A stretch of 64,000 nt of DNA from a bacterium. GTDB lineage: Bacteria > Cyanobacteriota > Vampirovibrionia > Gastranaerophilales > Gastranaerophilaceae. Every line of letters starts with the position of its first letter. Within the stretch, counting starts at the first letter, position 1. The position numbers were made by a program, and so were the translations under genes. The notes under the pieces were generated by a model. It did not search any database, had not been told where the DNA came from, and saw only the letters and a program-made list of their open reading frames with translations. Shown here piece after piece: positions 1 to 9,661 of this stretch. The DNA lies in the NCBI GenBank assembly GCA_017626055.1, contig JAGAJM010000004.1, positions 340,698 to 404,697 of the forward strand, given 5' to 3'.

Positions 1-98
1 TTTGTTAAGATTTACAAATCATATGGCTTCATTTTGCCATGATTATCATATCATGCATGTACAAACTATCCCAAAATCTCCTCCCAAGATTATTGTTC

Positions 99-127
99 AA
101 GTCGCAAAAGGTTGTGACTTTTTTTTT
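99..127 (+). terminator. Rho-independent terminator
   Basis: Inverted repeat AAGTCGCAA / TTGTGACTT (99-107 and 112-120, one G-T pair) with a 4-nt loop, running into nine T. It would end a plus-strand unit whose gene lies before the window. Nothing else is recognised in bases 1-98. Confidence 0.6.
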
Positions 128-211
128 ACCTTGAGGCTTTGTTGAGAGTGTGAGCGTTGCCGTTTGATGCATAGAGCGTATTTGGTGTGCAAGAGGTATG
201 AGCGAAGTTGC

Positions 212-472
212 CTAGTTATCACTATGAATTGACATTTGAGATGACACTTCAGCAATTATTCTTGCAATGTCGGCACCGCCTATTGATACTTCTAAAATAA
301 GTGGTGCATATAGCAAAATTGTTTCTCTATATTTCATTGTTTCAATATCGATTATGTTGAACTCAACAAAATCTTCTCCGACGTACATAAGTTTGCCGTA
401 TTCACCGCCTGTTGCCCAGCGTATAAATAGATATTGATTTTCATACTCTTTTAATTTTTCAACTAATTTCAT
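212..472 (-). CDS. Small conserved hypothetical protein, possibly Sm-like
   Basis: 86 aa, no signal peptide or membrane segment. The middle (GKLMYVGEDFVEF, then a basic stretch and ILLYAPLILEVSIGG) alternates short beta-like strands in a way that loosely recalls an Sm/Hfq-type barrel; this is a weak impression, not an assignment. It is the last gene of a run of minus-strand genes and lies 44 bp beyond the stop of the preceding gene. Function unknown. Confidence 0.6.
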   Translation of the reverse strand: MKLVEKLKEYENQYLFIRWATGGEYGKLMYVGEDFVEFNIIDIETMKYRETILLYAPLILEVSIGGADIARIIAEVSSQMSIHSDN

Positions 473-516
473 ATAAGTTTTTTACCCCGATTTATCCCTA
501 AGTCAAGACAAAATAA

Positions 517-1158
517 TTAAACAGTAAATGTTTTAACTGAACCATCTTGGTGGTATAGACCACCGCCGCAAACTGCTTCTACAACTTTTAAAACAACTTC
601 ACGTGGAGCATCAATTTGGTTTAGTGCAAATTCTTGACCAGTATGTTTTATTTTAAAGATACATTTTTGATTTTGATCAGCAGGAATGTACAAAGATGCG
701 ATTTCGTGTTCGAGAAGTCTTACCATTTCTTCTTCTCTGTCTTTTGCATCTTTGATAATATCGTTATAATTTCCTTTAATTGCCATAATACGATTAGAGA
801 AAATATGTCTGCCGTCATCTCTAAATAATGCTTGAGGTTGGAAATTGCAACGAGTTGTGAAACTCATTTTGTGCCACAAAATATTTACAATGGCAGTTGA
901 TTTAGGAGAATCAGACTCAACGTAAATGTTTTGAGTTGTGATTCCTCGAGAAGAAAAAGACTGCTTCAAATTGTTAGAAACAAGGTCTAAGCAATCAACC
1001 ATGCGAGAAAAAATATCGTTAGTATTTACTGTTGAATGTTGGTAGTCAAGGAATTGCTTGTACATATGAGAAGATACAAGTTCCACTCTCTCTTGGATTA
1101 CGATATCTTTTTTTGTAGCTGTTTCTGAATTATCAAAACTTTCAAAATTATTTAGCAA
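517..1158 (-). CDS. Hypothetical protein
   Basis: 213 aa, soluble, no family recognised. The start is probably a TTG: an AAGGAAA ribosome-binding site lies 5-8 nt before it and no in-frame ATG fits better. The middle has a charged segment (about 130-155) rich in D, K and E. It follows the zinc-ribbon STAND gene by 128 bp on the same strand and precedes the 86-aa gene, so it may belong to the same regulatory cluster. No function is claimed. Confidence 0.65.
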   Translation of the reverse strand: MLNNFESFDNSETATKKDIVIQERVELVSSHMYKQFLDYQHSTVNTNDIFSRMVDCLDLVSNNLKQSFSSRGITTQNIYVESDSPKSTAIVNILWHKMSFTTRCNFQPQALFRDDGRHIFSNRIMAIKGNYNDIIKDAKDREEEMVRLLEHEIASLYIPADQNQKCIFKIKHTGQEFALNQIDAPREVVLKVVEAVCGGGLYHQDGSVKTFTV

Positions 1159-1286
1159 TTTCGTTTCCTTTTTTTATAATTTATTTTTAAAATAAACATG
1201 TTTTCTTGTAAAGATTATATCTTTTTTCGTTACAAAACGGAATACTTATATAGGGTTAAAAATTATATTTAACATTTGAATTTTGT

Positions 1287-4286
1287 TTAAATGCTGAAAC
1301 CATTGAGTGAGCAGTAGGACATTAAAATATTTGTTTGTTCTTCAATTTTTGTTTTAATATATGTGTTTCTAGTTTCTGTTAATACGATATCAAGAGCTTT
1401 TTTATACATTTTAGAGGCACCTTTTAAGTATTCAGCTTGATTTGAGCCTTGAATAGTTCCAAGGTCTTGATATTGTTTTCCATAAATGAAGTAAATTCTT
1501 GCCATTAAGTCATTCATTTCGTGCTTTTTAGCAAGGATTATTGCAGATTCTAAATCGATTTTTGCGCTCTCATAATCTGATAATTCAGTATGAGCTTTGG
1601 CAAGTAATATTTTTAGTAACACTATAAAATAAGTATTATTAATTCTTGGGTTCTGAGCAATTTCTAGTGCTTGAGTTGCAATATCGATAGCGTTTTTAGG
1701 ACTTTCTGTAACTATCGTAGCTTCGGCGATTAAATACCAAGCCAACAGTGCTCCTATTGCTAGTTTTTTATTGGCAAAGAATGTTACTTCTTCATTATAA
1801 ATTTCTACTGCACGTTTTGCTTGTTTATTTTCATAGAAAATTTTTCCAAGTAATGTTTTGAAAATGTTTTTAACGTATTCATTTCCTGTATCACTTGCAA
1901 CAATTGTAGATTCAAATAGCGATTCTTGTAGTCCATCAAATTCTTTTTTAAGAAATTTATTTATTATCTCAATCAAATGGTAATAATTGATGATATCAGC
2001 TTTTTCAGAATCAATAGTATTTATGTCTAAGAATTCTGAGCCAAGGCAACTTCTCACATCAGATAAGACCTCTTGAGATTTAACAAAATTTCCTTTTGTT
2101 GTGTTTGCCCAAGCAAGAACCAATTTTGTTTTGCAAATCAGATTTTCGTCTTTGATTTTATGCTTATCAATAATTGCAAATAAAAGATTTAAAATTTCAA
2201 ATGAGCGTTCATTTCCTTGTAGAGCAAGCGCCGTTGCTAACGCCAAATACACCCTTAACCAAGTATCATATAAAAATCCCATAGGAATAGATTTATTTAA
2301 TCTTGGGTGTGAAATATGAGAATTGATTACTGGCATGATATCGTTATCCACAAGGTTAACGACTTCTCCGCAATTACCTATATTTAATAGTGATGGCAAT
2401 TTTGATGCTTTAATCATTGCGCTTTCAAGTTCTTGTGATGGTGTAAGTTTTTTTAATACATTATCAACACATTCAACATCTCCAAAATAGTTTCCAATTT
2501 TTTTACAACAAAGCGCAAGATATCCTAAAAGTTCAATTTCTTTTTCTTCATTATTATTTGATTTTGCGTTAGAAATTGCATCTGGTAAATATTCGATTGC
2601 TTCTTCAGGATCATATTCTGTTAGGAGTTTCCCTAGTCTTTCACTAATATTGTAACGGATGTTTAGGGTCTCGTTTTCATTAAATTCATTTAGCAATGCA
2701 AGGCACTGTTTTTGAGAAATTACGTATAAATTGATGTCGCCAATGTATGAAGCAAGTCTTGTTGTCTTTGTCCAAATATCAAATGCCATACGATTTTCTT
2801 TTAAATTATGAGCAATCATAGCCATAACTGCGTTTGTATTAAGAGTAAATACACTGATAGCTCTGCCAATTTTTACGTTTAAATCTTCAAATGCTGAATC
2901 ACTTTGAATATTTTTTAATATGGTTTCCCATAAAAGTAAGTTATTAAATTCATAAAAAACTTCGTTATAAGGTCTTACGAAATTAGATTTTGCAAGGTAA
3001 GACATTATTTCATTGAATTCTTGGTTTTTGTAACCAAAAATTTGTTTTAACAGTGCTAAGTTTAGTTTGTCACCAATAATTGCAGCTCCACATAATAATT
3101 TATGTGCGTCAGGATTTATTTTCTTTAATGTTTCAAGTCGATTTTTGATTAAATCTGCAAAACTATTAGGCATTAAAAATGCTTTGTCGGCAATTTGACA
3201 ATCGAAACAATAGCTGATGGCTTGTTCTACAAATGCTGGATTCCCATTACACTTGCTAAAAATGACTTCTTTTTCCCTAGGTGAAACATATGTACCTGTT
3301 TCTCCAGTCATTTTTACAGTCTTTTCTAGTTCTTCTGCAGTTATTGGTGCTAGGTGAATGTCAACATATGCTTTTAATTCTTTTTTATCGATACCAAAAT
3401 AGCTGCTTACGGGTTTGTGTTCGTTATAAATAGCGATAAATTTCAAGTTTTTCCAGTTGTTATCTCTGCGCATGAAATTTGTTAGAAATTCAATAGAAAA
3501 GCCATCGATAAAATCTAGATTATCGATAACAAAAACAAATCTTCCAGTATGGCAAAATGCGTCAAATATTTTGTTTAATATGTCATAAGTTCTTTTTTTA
3601 TTGATGATTATATCTTCGTAATTTCCGTCTTTTGAGTTGTATAAGAAATTAAGAAAATCAGAAATTTCGGTAGGATTTAAAAACCTAAATTCATTGTTGA
3701 AAAATTGAACTGCATCTTTTTGGAGTTCTTCGTTATTTACATAATAATTTGGTAATTTAAACAAATTAAGTAGCATGTCTTGTACAACCCCACCTGGAGT
3801 AAGTTGGGTTAATTGTGTACATTTGCCAATACACCATTCATATCTGTCTTTGCCCAAGTTTTTAACTACATTTTTTAATATAGCGCTTTTTCCAATACCT
3901 TTTTCGCCCGTAATAGAAAATATCTTTTTATCTCTTGAACGTAATCCTTCTTGTAAGATATCGATAGCTTGAGCTCTTGTATGTAATTTTGGAGTAAACT
4001 CAATGGTTATATCTTTTTGGATGTTATTTTCTTTTTTCGTAGGCATTGGTTTTTGAAGGTTCCCAAAAGGAGATCCGCATTTTCTACATTTTGTTGCAAT
4101 CGGGAAATTCACACTATGGCAGTGTGAACAGATTTTTAATAATTCTTGTCCACATTTTTTGCAAGTTAAATTACCAACAGGATTTACTGTATTGCAGTTG
4201 CTACAAAGTAAGCCTGTACGAGTTTTACAATAAGGGCATTTTACTGCCGTATTGGGAATATTTTTCTTACATATTGGACATTTCAT
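1287..4286 (-). CDS. Zinc-ribbon STAND-type ATPase with TPR-like C-terminal half
   Basis: 999 aa. Three CxxC-CxxC zinc ribbons occupy residues 3-20, 28-45 and 53-70. An AAA/STAND NTPase follows, with Walker A GEKGIGKS at 127-134 and Walker B FVFVIDNLD near 255. The remaining ~550 residues are helical and TPR-like, with repeated A-x-x-x-Y/L patterns. This layout resembles the ATPase-TPR part of MalT/adenylate-cyclase-like signalling proteins, with zinc ribbons in place of an output domain. The gene starts 9 bp after the sigma-factor gene, without an obvious ribosome-binding site, so translation is probably coupled. The role is likely signal sensing or a regulatory switch for the neighbouring sigma factor (inference). 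Confidence 0.75.
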   Translation of the reverse strand: MKCPICKKNIPNTAVKCPYCKTRTGLLCSNCNTVNPVGNLTCKKCGQELLKICSHCHSVNFPIATKCRKCGSPFGNLQKPMPTKKENNIQKDITIEFTPKLHTRAQAIDILQEGLRSRDKKIFSITGEKGIGKSAILKNVVKNLGKDRYEWCIGKCTQLTQLTPGGVVQDMLLNLFKLPNYYVNNEELQKDAVQFFNNEFRFLNPTEISDFLNFLYNSKDGNYEDIIINKKRTYDILNKIFDAFCHTGRFVFVIDNLDFIDGFSIEFLTNFMRRDNNWKNLKFIAIYNEHKPVSSYFGIDKKELKAYVDIHLAPITAEELEKTVKMTGETGTYVSPREKEVIFSKCNGNPAFVEQAISYCFDCQIADKAFLMPNSFADLIKNRLETLKKINPDAHKLLCGAAIIGDKLNLALLKQIFGYKNQEFNEIMSYLAKSNFVRPYNEVFYEFNNLLLWETILKNIQSDSAFEDLNVKIGRAISVFTLNTNAVMAMIAHNLKENRMAFDIWTKTTRLASYIGDINLYVISQKQCLALLNEFNENETLNIRYNISERLGKLLTEYDPEEAIEYLPDAISNAKSNNNEEKEIELLGYLALCCKKIGNYFGDVECVDNVLKKLTPSQELESAMIKASKLPSLLNIGNCGEVVNLVDNDIMPVINSHISHPRLNKSIPMGFLYDTWLRVYLALATALALQGNERSFEILNLLFAIIDKHKIKDENLICKTKLVLAWANTTKGNFVKSQEVLSDVRSCLGSEFLDINTIDSEKADIINYYHLIEIINKFLKKEFDGLQESLFESTIVASDTGNEYVKNIFKTLLGKIFYENKQAKRAVEIYNEEVTFFANKKLAIGALLAWYLIAEATIVTESPKNAIDIATQALEIAQNPRINNTYFIVLLKILLAKAHTELSDYESAKIDLESAIILAKKHEMNDLMARIYFIYGKQYQDLGTIQGSNQAEYLKGASKMYKKALDIVLTETRNTYIKTKIEEQTNILMSYCSLNGFSI

Positions 4287-4295
4287 AGTTTAGAA

Positions 4296-4856
4296 TTATT
4301 CGATTGCGTTTCTTACTTTTTCCATCAACTTGAATAAGCGTTTTGAAATTTCAGATTGTGAGATCCCTATTTCTTCAGAAATTTCTTTCTGAGTCATGCC
4401 TTTATCATAACGCAAAGTGTAGATATGTAAATAGTTTTTATCAGGATCTTCTTCATCAATTTTTTTAATTGTATCAGCTACAAAAGTCAAAATTTCTTTC
4501 TGAATTACTATTTCTTCAGGACTTTCAGGAACTTTGATGTGTGAGTAACTGATTTCAACGTCAGAATAATCAACGGCTGGAGAAGTTTCAAACGCAACTT
4601 CTTTTGTTGACATGTAACCAGAACGTGTTCGTCTAAGTCTGCCAGAATCCTTTAATACGTTGATAATAGAGGTCGTAACAATGCGTTTAAGATAAGTTTC
4701 TAAAGTAGCTTCCGATTCGATTGCATTTAAAATTGCAACAGAACGTTTACACGTTTCGTTGAAAAAATCATCATATAAATCTTCGTTATTTGGATATTTA
4801 CGATCGTTTTTTATGATTTTACTAATTAAATCAATCTTATCTTGTGCTAGTTCCAC
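4296..4856 (-). CDS. Sigma-70 family RNA polymerase sigma factor (divergent)
   Basis: 186 aa. The C-terminal third is a clear region-4 helix-turn-helix: YTLRYDKGMTQKEISEEIGI followed by SQSEISKRLFKLMEKV. The N-terminal ~90 residues (LETYLKRIVTTSIINVLKD, then GRLRRTRSGYMS) look like a degenerate region 2. Start chosen at GTG 4856, preceded by AGAGGGA. It lies between the DUF1822-like membrane protein (40 bp upstream) and the STAND ATPase (9 bp downstream), so it is probably the output component of this cluster. Its target promoters are unknown. It is shorter and more divergent than housekeeping sigma factors. Confidence 0.75.
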   Translation of the reverse strand: MELAQDKIDLISKIIKNDRKYPNNEDLYDDFFNETCKRSVAILNAIESEATLETYLKRIVTTSIINVLKDSGRLRRTRSGYMSTKEVAFETSPAVDYSDVEISYSHIKVPESPEEIVIQKEILTFVADTIKKIDEEDPDKNYLHIYTLRYDKGMTQKEISEEIGISQSEISKRLFKLMEKVRNAIE

Positions 4857-4896
4857 AATAAAAATTTCCCTCTACTTCTCAAGTATTATAACATAC

Positions 4897-7800
4897 TTAG
4901 AAATAAATATTAAGAGTTACTGGAGTGTTTTCCTCATTACCCACGCTATTTGGCGCTTTTAAGGCTTTTAACACTTTGTTTACAGTTTGTAACACAATTT
5001 TATCGATTTGATTTGAGCCACTTGAAGTTATGATTTGAGCATTTTGTAGTGTACCATCTTTGCCAAAAGTTATCCCTACTCTCATATTATTTGAATATAG
5101 TGGATCGGTAGCAAGTAGTAGGTCACCTGTTAATGATATTTTAAGGCTCTTACCTGTGGTTTGGAAATATTGCTTAAATTCTGGACTATAACTGATATAG
5201 CTTGGCAAGCTCCAAGTTAGTTTTTTAATGCTTACAAATGGTGTTGCGGTACCTTTTTTCTGTGTTGTAGTTGCACTTGCTGTTGCTGGAGTTTGTTGTT
5301 TAACTTGTTTTGTAGCATTATTAGTAGTTGCAAGTGCATTTGAATTGTTATCCATTTTTACAACATTATTTGGATCAATTTTTAATGTATTAGCTTCAGT
5401 TACGCCATTATCAGAGCTTGTAGGAAGTGGTTCATCTGTAATAGGTTGAGGAGCCTCTTCTGTCGGATTTTTGAAGAATTTAGCAATGCCAAATCCAATT
5501 CCTCCAACTAAAGCCAATATAATCAATGTGCTAATAATTGTTAATAAACCTCTTGCTGCGTTTCCTTGATTATTTGAATTACTCATTCTGCCTGGGGTTT
5601 GTAATAATGCTCCTCCAGGAATTCTTGAATCTGGATTATAAATGCTTGCTAGAGATTCATCTTCTTCATATATTGGTGCATTTTGTGCGTTAATATCGAT
5701 ATGGATTTCTCCAGCTTGGAATGATTTATCGCTGATAACTGTTGAGTTCTCTTTTACTGCATATGTTTTTTCTTCTGCAGATGGTTCTGTTATAAAGTCT
5801 TCAACAGATTCTTGTGGTTGAATTTCAACATCTTCAAGATTTGTGTAATCTGTATCATTCATCCAGTCTTGTTGTTCTGTTGTGATTTCTTCAGTTTGCT
5901 CGTTAGTTTCGCTCATTTGTTCTATATCATCCATAGCGATTTCTGCTGGAGCTTCTTCTGTATATTCTTCAGTTGGGAAATCATCTCCTAGTAATTCTGA
6001 AATATCTGCTTCTTGTGATATGATTTCTGAATCGTTTGAAGTTGTTTCTTCTGCATCAATTACAAAAGGTTCATCGTCATCGATAACTATGGTTTCTCCA
6101 AAGTCTTCTGAAGCAAATGAATCGTCATCGTCATCAGAACTTCTAACAATATTGTTTGCTAGTAGAGCTTGTTTTGTAGCTTCATCAATTGTTGGTTTTG
6201 GTTTGTCATCGTGAGATGAACTTTCTTCTCTTCTTCTTGTTGAAGGTTTCATACAAGAACTGAAATCTAGTTCGTTTTCGCCTAGAGGTGAGTTTCCGTC
6301 TAGATCCATATCCATTAAACCTTCTTCTTCTTTGTTTTCCATGCCTAAACTCATGTCAAGCATAGCATCCATTGTAGAAGTTCCATCTTCATCGATTGTA
6401 ATTCCACCAGAACTGAATTGAGGTAGGTCAACAACACCTTCTTCGTTTGTATTGAAGTTGAGGTCAGGTAAGTTGTTAGCTCCTGCGCTCATATCAATAT
6501 TAATATCTGATAAGTTGCCTAAATCAGTGTTTTCATTACCTTGAATTAGTAGTTCTTCTTGTGAAATTGTTTCCATAGAGCCAAAATCAATTGAATCTTG
6601 AACAAATTCTTTTTCTTCAAATATTTCAACTTCGTTTAGATTTTCTAAATCTGTTGGTCCGCCAAATTCTCCAGATAATTCCGCCTCAAGAGATGCTTCC
6701 ATTTTAGCAAAAGATAAATCTTCAGTTGCTGCAATCATATGCTCTGGAACATCAATTTCTGCTGTGATGTCAGTTTTAGCATAGTCAATTTTATCTAAAC
6801 TTTTTTGTTGGTCATCTTCTAATGTCTGAACTACATCATTAATCATTTCTCCCGCAACTGATGCAAGTTTTATAGCATCTTCGGATGCTGCAGCTTGAGC
6901 TTCTTCTTCAGCTGCTTTTGCTACTGCTCCAGCTATAGCAGTGGCAGTTGCAGCAGCTGCTACATCTAAAGGCTCGATTTCAGTAGTTTCTTTTTTCTCT
7001 TCAACCTTATCCTTAATAGTTTCTTTAGATTGGGTATCAATAGCTGCAATAGTTTGGTCTAAGATAGAATCTACTGATAAGTTTTCTGTATTTTGGGGAA
7101 CGTAAGGTTCATCTGGTGTAAGAGGAGGTTCTTCAATTTCCAATATTTCCTCTTCAACAGATTCTTCCATTTTTTCTTCAGTTTCTACTGGGGTTATAAT
7201 TTCATTGTTTTCATCAACTAAGTTTCCGCCAAGTAAATCATCTCCCAAATCTGTCGGATCGATTTCTAATGCTGGTGTTTCGTCTAAATCTAAAGTTGGT
7301 AAATTTTCATCAATAGTTGCAGAAACTTCAACTGTTTCATCGATAGTTTCGTTAACAGGTTCTAATGTTTCCTCTTCAACATTATCAGCAATTTCAAGTT
7401 GATCTTCTGCTGGAATCTCAAGTGATTCTTCGATAATAGGTTCTTCTAAACTAAGTTCAGTTGTTTCTTCTTCTTCAATTTCAAGTGTTTCAGTTTCATC
7501 AATTTCTTGTTCAATAGAAACTTGAAGTTCATCCTCAGTTTCAGTATCTTCAGAAATTGTTTCTTCAATATTATCAAAATCTACTGGTTCGATATCTTCA
7601 ATAAGCGTTTCTTCTGCAATTTCAAATTCTTCTTCCCTTTCCGCAACAGGCTCTTCAACTGAAACTCCAGTAGCTTCTTCCAATTCTTCCATAAATTCGT
7701 TATCTTCATCAATTTCTTCAATTTGAACGTTTTCTTCAATTGGTTCTGCTAGAAGTTCTTCTTCTGATGTTTCAATATTATCTTCGATAGGTGCAAGTTC

Positions 7801-8913
7801 GTCTTCAACGATTTCATCGTCGATATCAGCGTCTAAATCAACAACATCTAATTCTGTAACTTCTTCTTCAATAGTTTCTTCCTCTAAAGCTGTTTCTTCG
7901 ATTGGTTCTTCTTCTAAAAGAGCTTCTTCTTCTGTTTCAGTATTTTCTTCTAATTCCTCTTCAATAAGTTCATCTGAAGTTTCATCATCAGAAACAGGGT
8001 CTTCCAATGGCTCAACTAGAGTTTCTTCTTCAAGTTCTGGTTCAGGGAAAGCTGCATCCAAATCAAGATCTTCGTCCATTGCCATTGTTGCTAATGAGAT
8101 TTCTTCAACTGGCTCTATTTCAGTTGAATCTTCAATGTTTGTTTCTTCCTCTACAATTTCATCTTCTTCGTTATTTTCTTCTTCTGTTGTAACTTCTGCT
8201 GGAACTACTAAACTTTCTGATAATACTGGAGCTGCACTGTATGATAGAGTTTCAAAGTTGTCAAACTCAAGTACGCTTTCTCTTAGTACATCGCTTAATA
8301 ATAAAAGTTCTAATAATTCTTTTTCTTCAGAAACAGAAATATTGTGATCTGCTAAAGAAATTGCTAGTTCTCGACCTCTTAGCAAGTCTTCTTCTGAAAT
8401 ATCTCTAGAAGTTCTACCAATGTAATCCTTTACAAATTTAGTTAAAGAAGCTGGGGAAGATAATTTATTTCTGTCAAAGAAATAGTAATCTCTGTTTTCA
8501 TTTTGTTTGTTGATTTGAGAAGGTTTGAAATATCCAAGAAGTTCTACGTGTTTAAATTCTTCATCAAGTTTTAACACTACGTAAGCGTTTGGCACTAAAT
8601 CTAATTCAAAATGGCTTTTAGGGATAAAAATTTGTTTTTCGTCAAAAACTACACGAACATCTAAATGAATATTAGGAAGTAAAATGTCTGAAATATCAAC
8701 GCTTTCTAAAATTTTAGAAATAGAGTGCAAATTATGAACATTAGTGAACTTAATACCTTCTGATGTAAGATATTTTGTAACAAGTTCAGCGCCAAGTGCA
8801 TTCAAATATGCTCTATTTTTAAGCTCTTTATTCACAAAGTTTCTTGACATAAACTCTGCTTCAGTGTGATTTTCTTTCTCAATATAAATTAATGTTTCTT
8901 GTGTGTTAGCCAT
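4897..8913 (-). CDS. Giant acidic DUF1822-like membrane protein with TonB-C-like C-terminus
   Basis: 1338 aa in three parts. Residues 1-165 resemble cyanobacterial DUF1822 (AYLNALGAELVTKYL, later HFELDLVPNAYVVLKLDEEF and LLGYF). Residues ~200-1110 are extremely acidic, low-complexity E/T/D-rich sequence. A single membrane helix lies at about 1122-1147, and a P/T-rich linker leads to a TonB-C-like domain (1230-1338, ending VTLNIYF). A strong GGAGG precedes the ATG. The predicted topology is a long acidic cytoplasmic region with the TonB-C-like domain outside the membrane. In Cyanobacteria, DUF1822 genes often sit beside sigma-factor genes, as here, which suggests a membrane-sensor role. DUF1822 membership is by eye and needs a profile search. 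Confidence 0.6.
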   Translation of the reverse strand: MANTQETLIYIEKENHTEAEFMSRNFVNKELKNRAYLNALGAELVTKYLTSEGIKFTNVHNLHSISKILESVDISDILLPNIHLDVRVVFDEKQIFIPKSHFELDLVPNAYVVLKLDEEFKHVELLGYFKPSQINKQNENRDYYFFDRNKLSSPASLTKFVKDYIGRTSRDISEEDLLRGRELAISLADHNISVSEEKELLELLLLSDVLRESVLEFDNFETLSYSAAPVLSESLVVPAEVTTEEENNEEDEIVEEETNIEDSTEIEPVEEISLATMAMDEDLDLDAAFPEPELEEETLVEPLEDPVSDDETSDELIEEELEENTETEEEALLEEEPIEETALEEETIEEEVTELDVVDLDADIDDEIVEDELAPIEDNIETSEEELLAEPIEENVQIEEIDEDNEFMEELEEATGVSVEEPVAEREEEFEIAEETLIEDIEPVDFDNIEETISEDTETEDELQVSIEQEIDETETLEIEEEETTELSLEEPIIEESLEIPAEDQLEIADNVEEETLEPVNETIDETVEVSATIDENLPTLDLDETPALEIDPTDLGDDLLGGNLVDENNEIITPVETEEKMEESVEEEILEIEEPPLTPDEPYVPQNTENLSVDSILDQTIAAIDTQSKETIKDKVEEKKETTEIEPLDVAAAATATAIAGAVAKAAEEEAQAAASEDAIKLASVAGEMINDVVQTLEDDQQKSLDKIDYAKTDITAEIDVPEHMIAATEDLSFAKMEASLEAELSGEFGGPTDLENLNEVEIFEEKEFVQDSIDFGSMETISQEELLIQGNENTDLGNLSDINIDMSAGANNLPDLNFNTNEEGVVDLPQFSSGGITIDEDGTSTMDAMLDMSLGMENKEEEGLMDMDLDGNSPLGENELDFSSCMKPSTRRREESSSHDDKPKPTIDEATKQALLANNIVRSSDDDDDSFASEDFGETIVIDDDEPFVIDAEETTSNDSEIISQEADISELLGDDFPTEEYTEEAPAEIAMDDIEQMSETNEQTEEITTEQQDWMNDTDYTNLEDVEIQPQESVEDFITEPSAEEKTYAVKENSTVISDKSFQAGEIHIDINAQNAPIYEEDESLASIYNPDSRIPGGALLQTPGRMSNSNNQGNAARGLLTIISTLIILALVGGIGFGIAKFFKNPTEEAPQPITDEPLPTSSDNGVTEANTLKIDPNNVVKMDNNSNALATTNNATKQVKQQTPATASATTTQKKGTATPFVSIKKLTWSLPSYISYSPEFKQYFQTTGKSLKISLTGDLLLATDPLYSNNMRVGITFGKDGTLQNAQIITSSGSNQIDKIVLQTVNKVLKALKAPNSVGNEENTPVTLNIYF

Positions 8914-9087
8914 TTTAATATTTCCTCCCCCTACACATATATAGATGACACGAGAATAAAAAATATTCCAAAAATCATGTAAACTTTTGTAACAAATATT
9001 TGCAAATAAAATCTAATTCGTCAAAATTAATTTATTAGGTGTTTTATATGTGGTGTAATAGAAAAAGTGTGTAAGGAGGTTTTCTCT

Positions 9088-9504
9088 ATGTCTATGATGG
9101 TAAATCCAGTCTCAATGTCAAATGTGCGTTTCACAGGTGAACCTACGAGCGTTTTAGAACGTCCAGGTGCATTCACAAGACCTGCAACAGAACAAGCAGC
9201 TCCAGCTGAAGGTGCAGCAAAACCTAAGAAAAAACGTACAGCATTAAAAGTTCTTGGTGCTTTAGTTGTTGCAGCAGCAGCGTTAGTAACATTAAATAAA
9301 ACTAATGTTCTTAAAGTTCTAGATGATGTTGCATTAAAAGATGCAGGATTCATGAAGAAAGTTGGTCACTATGTATCAAAAGCTGGTGAATTTATTGCAA
9401 AATATACTTACGATCCAGTAGTTAAATTCTTCAGCAAATTTGGTAAAAAAGCTGCAGAAGGTGCAGAAGCTGCAGGTGAAGCAGCAGCAAGTATTCTAGC
9501 ATAA
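9088..9504 (+). CDS. Small alanine-rich membrane protein with N-terminal RFTG tag
   Basis: 138 aa. Start set at ATG 9088 because AAGGAGG (9073-9079) lies correctly before it; an upstream in-frame GTG would place the ribosome-binding site inside the gene. The N-terminus carries the lineage tag NVRFTGEP at residues ~14-21. A basic stretch KPKKKR precedes one hydrophobic helix (about 58-76), and the tail is lysine/alanine rich and amphipathic. Function unknown. It is divergent from the DUF1822-like gene, and the short intergenic region holds both control regions. Confidence 0.7.
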   Translation: MSMMVNPVSMSNVRFTGEPTSVLERPGAFTRPATEQAAPAEGAAKPKKKRTALKVLGALVVAAAALVTLNKTNVLKVLDDVALKDAGFMKKVGHYVSKAGEFIAKYTYDPVVKFFSKFGKKAAEGAEAAGEAAASILA

Positions 9505-9534
9505 TAGACTTAGAAAATCTTAGATAATATAAAT

Positions 9535-9566
9535 AAATGGGTACTTCGTTTTGGGTGCCCATTTTT
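9535..9566 (+). terminator. Probable Rho-independent terminator
   Basis: Stem AAATGGG / CCCATTT with a long loop containing TTCG, followed by a short T tract. It lies 30 bp after the stop of the RFTG-tagged gene. Confidence 0.5.
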
Positions 9567-9661
9567 ACTTGACGAAAAGGGGTTTTGTATAGTATAATCA
9601 AGTTATAGATTGACTTTGCCGAAAATAATTGCGTCCAACGATATGTCAGAAAGGAAATTTT

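Noticed and set aside
1..98. A coding end before the first terminator
   Set aside because: All frames are interrupted and no family motif is visible; only the terminator at 99-127 is supported.
5228..8347. Several plus-strand reading frames of 60-110 codons opposite the acidic protein
   Set aside because: They are serine/leucine-rich mirror images of the E/T/D-rich codons (GAA, GAT, ACT) of the real gene, with no ribosome-binding sites or domains.
9067..9087. Upstream GTG start for the RFTG-tagged gene
   Set aside because: It would place the AAGGAGG ribosome-binding site inside the coding sequence; ATG 9088 is correctly spaced from it.
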